A program made the position numbers and the translations under genes. Shown here one piece after another: positions 59,820-64,000 of a DNA stretch of 64,000 nucleotides. The notes under the pieces were generated by a model. The model saw nothing but the letters and a program-made list of their open reading frames with translations. It made no database searches and was not told the DNA's origin. Position 1 is the first letter of the stretch. Every line of letters begins with the position of its first letter. Source of the DNA: Pseudomonadales bacterium (GTDB lineage: Bacteria; Pseudomonadota; Gammaproteobacteria; Pseudomonadales; Azotimanducaceae); NCBI GenBank assembly GCA_017642855.1, contig JAEPOO010000001.1:124001-188000 (forward strand), read 5' to 3'.

Positions 59820-59877
59820 GACGGTCGGTAAAAGTTTCGGAAACCGTCAGAACAACGCTCGCCGTTAGGGGTAAAAC

Positions 59878-61653
59878 ATGCGTAGCCACCTGTGTGGCCA
59901 ACTGAGAGACACTCACATTGGTGAAGAGGTCTCTTTGTGTGGTTGGGTTCATCGTCGTCGTGATCACGGCGGGGTTATATTTCTCGATGTCCGGGACTAC
60001 ACCGGTATTGTTCAGGTCGTCTATGACCCGGATACCATTAACGCGTTTGCGCTGGCGGATCAGGTCCGTAACGAGTTTGTGATCCAGATCGAGGGCAGGG
60101 TTCGAGCCCGAGATGATGAGGCTGTCAATCCAAAGATGGCGACGGGCATGATCGAAGTGCTTGGCCTTGAGCTAAAAATACTGAATCGCGCTGAGACGCC
60201 GCCATTCCAGTTGGATGAGTATTCCAGTGCCGGTGAGGACGTACGTCTGCGCAACCGATCCATCGATCTGCGTCGACCTGAAATGCAAGAAAAGCTAAGA
60301 CTGCGTTCTGAAGCAACCCATCTCGTTCGTAACTTCCTGCACGAACACGGGTTCGTTGATATCGAAACACCTATCCTGACGAAAGCAACGCCGGAAGGTG
60401 CTCGCGATTACCTGGTACCCAGTCGAGTTCATCCGGGGAACTTTTATGCGTTGCCCCAGTCGCCCCAGATTTTCAAACAACTTTTGATGATGTCCGGCTT
60501 CGATCGCTACTATCAGATTGCGCGCTGCTTCAGGGATGAAGACCTGAGGGCAGACAGACAGCCGGAATTCACGCAGATAGATATTGAAATGAGTTTCGTT
60601 GATCAGCAAGAAGTCATGAACCTCACAGAAAAGATGGTCCGTGAGCTGTTTCAGAAACTCATTGACGTTGATCTGGGAGAAATCCCGGTGATTGCCTACG
60701 CAGACGCGATGCAACTTTACGGGTCAGATCGCCCGGATCTGCGCTTCGGGTTGCCTATGTTGGACGTCGCCGACTTGATGAAAGATGTTGAGTTTAAGGT
60801 GTTCAGCGGTCCGGCTAATGACGAGAGTTGTCGAGTGGCTGCGCTGCGACTGCCCGGCGGTGATCGTCTGACCAGAAAGAACCTGGATGATTACACCAAG
60901 TTTGTCAGCATCTATGGCGCTAAAGGCCTGGCCTATATCCGAGTCAACAGCCTGGATGAAGGTACAGACGGTCTTCAGTCACCGATCTTGAAGTTTCTGC
61001 CGGAAGACGTCGTCAAAGCGATTCTGGAAAGGGTTGGCGCAGAAGTGAATGACGTGATTTTCTTCGGAGCTGACAAAACAGGCATCGTGAACGATGCGCT
61101 CGGCGCGCTAAGAAACAAGCTGGCCGAAGATCTGGATCTTTACGAGCGGCCATGGTCTTCCTGTTGGGTCGTTGACTTCCCGATGTTTGAAGAGAACGAC
61201 GACGGCTCCATGACCGCGGTTCATCATCCATTTACCTGTCCTGCCGGTGACCTGGATCGCATGGAGGAAGATCCGCTGTCTGCGTCTTCGCTGTCTTATG
61301 ACCTGGTCATTAACGGCTATGAAGTCGGGGGCGGCTCGATTCGTGTGCATGACCCGGTCATGCAGCAGAGTATTTTTAGGGTGCTTAAGCTGTCCGACAA
61401 CGAAGCCAACATCAAATTTGGTTTCCTGCTGGACGCGTTGAAGTACGGTGCCCCACCTCATGGGGGGCTCGCTTTCGGTATGGATCGTCTGGTCATGTTG
61501 CTTTCCGGCAGCACAGCAATTCGTGATGTGATTGCTTTCCCGAAAACCCAGACAGCCACCTGTCTGCTGACCGCCGCGCCCAGTGAGATTGAACCCGAGC
61601 AGCTGAAAGAGCTGGGGATTGCGGTTACCGTAGAAAAAGCTGAGGAAGAGTAA
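59878..61653 (+). CDS. aspS: aspartyl-tRNA synthetase
   Basis: A 591-residue class II synthetase of the bacterial type. OB-fold anticodon domain ([23 protein letters not shown], about 18-40), [23 protein letters not shown] as motif 2 (about 218-240), GAD insertion domain (about 290-420), and motif 3 [23 protein letters not shown] (about 534-556). It charges tRNA-Asp, in many relatives also tRNA-Asn, but discrimination is not visible. First of aspS-yebC-ruvC-ruvA-ruvB, a gammaproteobacterial order. Confidence 0.98.
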   Translation: MRSHLCGQLRDTHIGEEVSLCGWVHRRRDHGGVIFLDVRDYTGIVQVVYDPDTINAFALADQVRNEFVIQIEGRVRARDDEAVNPKMATGMIEVLGLELKILNRAETPPFQLDEYSSAGEDVRLRNRSIDLRRPEMQEKLRLRSEATHLVRNFLHEHGFVDIETPILTKATPEGARDYLVPSRVHPGNFYALPQSPQIFKQLLMMSGFDRYYQIARCFRDEDLRADRQPEFTQIDIEMSFVDQQEVMNLTEKMVRELFQKLIDVDLGEIPVIAYADAMQLYGSDRPDLRFGLPMLDVADLMKDVEFKVFSGPANDESCRVAALRLPGGDRLTRKNLDDYTKFVSIYGAKGLAYIRVNSLDEGTDGLQSPILKFLPEDVVKAILERVGAEVNDVIFFGADKTGIVNDALGALRNKLAEDLDLYERPWSSCWVVDFPMFEENDDGSMTAVHHPFTCPAGDLDRMEEDPLSASSLSYDLVINGYEVGGGSIRVHDPVMQQSIFRVLKLSDNEANIKFGFLLDALKYGAPPHGGLAFGMDRLVMLLSGSTAIRDVIAFPKTQTATCLLTAAPSEIEPEQLKELGIAVTVEKAEEE

Positions 61654-61656
61654 GGC

Positions 61657-62394
61657 ATGGCTGGCCATAGTAAGTGGAGCAACATCAAGCATCGAAAAGC
61701 GGGGCAGGATGCCAAGCGCGCGAAGGTCTTCACGAAGATCATCCGTGAGTTGACGGTTGCTGCTCGTGACGGTGGCGGTAATCCGGATGACAACCCCGGT
61801 CTCAGGACGGTCATTGATAAAGCCAAGGCTGCGCAGATGCCGAAGGACACGATGGAACGTGCTATCGCTCGAGGCGCGGGTGGTGATGATGGCGCCGATC
61901 TTTCCGCAGGCACTTATGAGGGATATGGTCCAGGCGGTGTCGCGATCATGGTTGAAACCATGACGGACAACAAGAACCGTACGGTGGCAGAGGTTCGGCA
62001 TGCTTTCTCCAAGGCAGGGGGTAACCTTGGCACGGATGGTTCAGTGGCTTACTTATTCGACAAGAAAGGGCAGATTCTGTTCGAGCCAGGAAGCGACGAA
62101 GAGCAGGTGATGGAAATCGCTATCGAGTCTGGTGCGGAAGATGTGGAAACCGGGGATGACGGTTCCATTTCCGTCGTCACTTCGCCAGAAGATTATCTGG
62201 CCGTCAAGGAAGCGTTGACCGAAGGCGGCCTAGAACCGGCAGCGTCAGAGCTCGCCATGATCGCGCAAAACTACAGCGATCTGGATGTCGATACCGGCGA
62301 AAAAGTGATGCGTCTGGTCGAGGCGCTGGAAGATCTGGATGATGTGACAGATGTCTTCACGAACGCTGCCTATCCTGATGAGCTCATGGGCTGA
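61657..62394 (+). CDS. yebC: YebC/PmpR family regulator
   Basis: A 245-residue protein beginning [20 protein letters not shown], the family hallmark, followed by [12 protein letters not shown] and [19 protein letters not shown]. YebC-type proteins act as DNA-binding regulators (PmpR) or, in recent work on homologues, help ribosomes with proline stretches. It lies three bases after aspS. The gene order with ruvC fits E. coli. Confidence 0.97.
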   Translation: MAGHSKWSNIKHRKAGQDAKRAKVFTKIIRELTVAARDGGGNPDDNPGLRTVIDKAKAAQMPKDTMERAIARGAGGDDGADLSAGTYEGYGPGGVAIMVETMTDNKNRTVAEVRHAFSKAGGNLGTDGSVAYLFDKKGQILFEPGSDEEQVMEIAIESGAEDVETGDDGSISVVTSPEDYLAVKEALTEGGLEPAASELAMIAQNYSDLDVDTGEKVMRLVEALEDLDDVTDVFTNAAYPDELMG

Positions 62395-62455
62395 AACCCC
62401 GAAGAATTCAGGCTCGATTCAAGGTTTGACCCCTTCGCTGTGCTAGACTACGGGC

Positions 62456-63016
62456 ATGGCAATGATCCTCGGAATTGATCCCGGCTCTCGGGTTACCGGC
62501 TATGGTGTCATCAAAACAGTCGGAAATCGTCAGACCTATATCGCGAGTGGTTGTATTAAAACCACGGACAAAGCGACCTTGCCGGAACGACTGGATGTGA
62601 TCTTCCAGGGTGTCTCACAAATCATTTCAGAATATGCACCGGATGAACTCGCCATTGAGCGTATTTTTATGGCGCGTTCCGCTGAGTCTGCATTGAAACT
62701 TGGGCACGCGCGTGGTGTCGCTGTCGTCGCAGCAGTGCAACAGAATCTGCCGGTTTATGAATACGAAGCACGAAAGATTAAGCAGGCAGTCGTGGGCAGT
62801 GGTTCAGCAAATAAGTCTCAGGTACAGCACATGGTGATGACGCTGCTTAACCTGCCATCGAGACCCCAGGCAGATGCGGCTGATGCATTGGCGATCGCCA
62901 TCTGTCACAACAATACACAGCTCAATCTTGCGCGTATGGCGAAGACCAGTGCCAAGATTGTTGGTGCAGAGCGATTTAGGCGGGGTCGTCTGACCCAGAC
63001 GGGTGATAAGTCATGA
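62456..63016 (+). CDS. ruvC: Holliday junction resolvase RuvC
   Basis: A 186-residue endonuclease. The four acidic catalytic residues are visible: [12 protein letters not shown] (Asp8), DELAIERIF (Glu), and [14 protein letters not shown] (two Asp, about 141-148). It cuts Holliday junctions produced in recombination, with RuvAB. Length is slightly above E. coli's 173. Overlaps ruvA by four bases. Confidence 0.97.
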   Translation: MAMILGIDPGSRVTGYGVIKTVGNRQTYIASGCIKTTDKATLPERLDVIFQGVSQIISEYAPDELAIERIFMARSAESALKLGHARGVAVVAAVQQNLPVYEYEARKIKQAVVGSGSANKSQVQHMVMTLLNLPSRPQADAADALAIAICHNNTQLNLARMAKTSAKIVGAERFRRGRLTQTGDKS

Positions 63017-63603
63017 TTGGCAGACTGATGGGTTCTGTCATCGAACGAACACCCGGGGTGTTGCTGCTGGACGTGTCCGGTGTCGGGTACGAGGTAGAAA
63101 TCTCTCTCACAACCTCCGCGCTGCTATCGGAGGTTGAAGGGCCGGTAGTGATTCACACACATCTCGTTGTGCGAGACGATGCGCATCTGCTCTATGGATT
63201 CGCGACTCTGGAAGAACGTGAGATGTTCAGAACCCTGATTCGGGTAAACGGGGTTGGACCGAAAATGGCGCTGGGCATACTGTCCGGTCTTGATGCGGAA
63301 GCGTTTGCCAGGGCGGTTTTGAATGACGATCTGAAATCGCTCACCGCGTTGCCTGGCGTAGGGAAGAAAACCGCGGAGAGATTAATCATTGAAATGCGCG
63401 ACAAGGTGGAAATGCTTGATGCCTCTCTCAAGGATACAGCCAGTGTGGCACCTGTCGACATCAACGAAGACGCAGAGTCCGCGCTGATTGGGCTTGGATA
63501 CAAGCCCCAGGAAGCGGCGAGGGCGATCGCTCAGGTGGAAGACCCGGCCGAAGATGTTGAAACCCTGATCAGACAGGCGCTGAAAGTGTTGATGAACAAG
63601 TAG
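63013..63603 (+). CDS. ruvA: Holliday junction branch migration protein RuvA
   Basis: A 196-residue protein with the OB-fold start [31 protein letters not shown], two helix-hairpin-helix motifs ([13 protein letters not shown] and [13 protein letters not shown]) and a C-terminal domain III ([18 protein letters not shown]) that binds RuvB. It forms tetramers clamping the Holliday junction. ATGA overlap with ruvC; ruvB follows 25 bases later. Confidence 0.97.
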   Translation: MIGRLMGSVIERTPGVLLLDVSGVGYEVEISLTTSALLSEVEGPVVIHTHLVVRDDAHLLYGFATLEEREMFRTLIRVNGVGPKMALGILSGLDAEAFARAVLNDDLKSLTALPGVGKKTAERLIIEMRDKVEMLDASLKDTASVAPVDINEDAESALIGLGYKPQEAARAIAQVEDPAEDVETLIRQALKVLMNK

Positions 63604-63628
63604 ACCGCGAACAACTAACGAGAACGAC

Positions 63629-64000
63629 ATGATTGAATCTGATCGAATTGTCACTGCCAATGCGACAGAGGTGGAACAAAGCCAGGACTGGGCAATACGC
63701 CCTCAGACTTTTGACGAGTACTGTGGTCAGTCAGAGGTTAGTGAACAGATGCGGCTATTCATTACTGCTGCGAAAAAACGTGATGAAGCTTTGGACCATA
63801 CGTTGATCTTCGGGCCGCCGGGTCTGGGTAAAACCACCCTGGCAAACATCATTGCTAATGAGATGGATGTCGAAATTCGAGGCACCTCCGGACCGGTGAT
63901 TGAAAAGAAAGGTGACCTGGTGGCATTGCTGACCAACCTTGAGAGAGGGGACGTATTGTTCATCGATGAGATTCACAGGCTGACACCAGCTATCGAAGAG
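63629..64000 (+). CDS. ruvB: Holliday junction helicase RuvB, N-terminal part
   Basis: The first 124 codons up to the window end; the rest (about 210 residues) lies beyond. Walker [19 protein letters not shown] (about 63-80) and Walker [11 protein letters not shown] (about 108-117) are present. RuvB is the AAA+ motor that moves the junction bound by RuvA. Start ATG 63629 with AACGAGAACG upstream is modest but is family-typical in position. Confidence 0.96.
   Translation, partial: MIESDRIVTANATEVEQSQDWAIRPQTFDEYCGQSEVSEQMRLFITAAKKRDEALDHTLIFGPPGLGKTTLANIIANEMDVEIRGTSGPVIEKKGDLVALLTNLERGDVLFIDEIHRLTPAIEE

Noticed and set aside
62420..62450. Promoter TTGACC/TAGACT before ruvC
   Set aside because: The spacer is only about 12 bases, too short for a sigma-70 promoter.

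Overview
The window looks like chromosomal DNA of a Gammaproteobacterium, probably a free-living marine heterotroph. The right end carries the conserved order aspS-yebC-ruvC-ruvA-ruvB. yajQ, sbcB, miaE, a metR-type regulator and a GspA/GspB pair also fit that class. Codon use is mixed and GC is moderate by eye. I see no prophage, insertion sequence, CRISPR array, rRNA or tRNA gene. A SAM-II riboswitch and a HheB-type halohydrin dehalogenase are compatible with a marine proteobacterium but do not fix the genus.

Layout. 0-4 kb: the end of yajQ, an AmpG-like permease, an alkyltransferase-like (Atl) protein, and groES-groEL behind a promoter flanked by two CIRCE-type operators. 4-10.5 kb: a PuuD-like membrane protein, a coiled-coil membrane protein, gspB/gspA, a lipoprotein zinc protease and a DASS symporter. 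10.5-20.7 kb: sbcB, a LysR regulator divergent from a citrate synthase homologue, an M18 aminopeptidase, a SAM-II riboswitch-controlled Cys/Met-metabolism PLP enzyme joined to purC, msrA, a PatB/MalY C-S lyase and an enoyl-CoA hydratase. 20.7-29 kb: a cyclic-nucleotide-binding protein, moaB-moeA with an unannotated 59-residue membrane protein, a GT4/methyltransferase/alpha-alpha-toroid operon, an HD phosphohydrolase and metR. 29.06-29.44 kb is a non-coding region holding a candidate small RNA and a nine-copy T-rich repeat. 29.4-41 kb: small metabolic and hypothetical genes, amtB behind a sigma-54 promoter, a CoA-transferase, two GNAT enzymes, the halohydrin dehalogenase homologue and a nitroreductase. 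41-49.5 kb is a long minus-strand run: FecR-like lipoprotein, cupin, DEAD helicase, Na+/solute symporter, aminotransferase, argC, GT2-like enzyme, miaE and carboxylesterase. 49.6-59 kb: CaiB-type CoA-transferase, prpE, oxidoreductases, arsC, YihY, a TlpA-like lipoprotein, proS and an HU-like protein with a leader terminator. 59.5-64 kb: fmdB, aspS, yebC and ruvCAB, with ruvB cut by the window edge.

Methionine and sulfur functions recur at dispersed sites: the SAM-II controlled PLP enzyme, msrA, the PatB/MalY lyase, and metR with a perfect MetR box. Acyl-CoA metabolism also recurs (enoyl-CoA hydratase, CoA-transferases, prpE, ACAD-like protein).

The observations I rate highest are: (1) a predicted ~180-nt structured RNA at 29098-29280 that shows a 14-nt perfect complement of the 16S rRNA 3' end between two hairpins and ends in a strong terminator; (2) a SAM-II aptamer wired to an intrinsic terminator; (3) a HheB-like halohydrin dehalogenase easily mislabelled as a generic SDR; (4) an intrinsic terminator inside the leader of the HU-like gene; (5) two unusual tandem repeats, one adding successive in-frame stop codons to a gene end.
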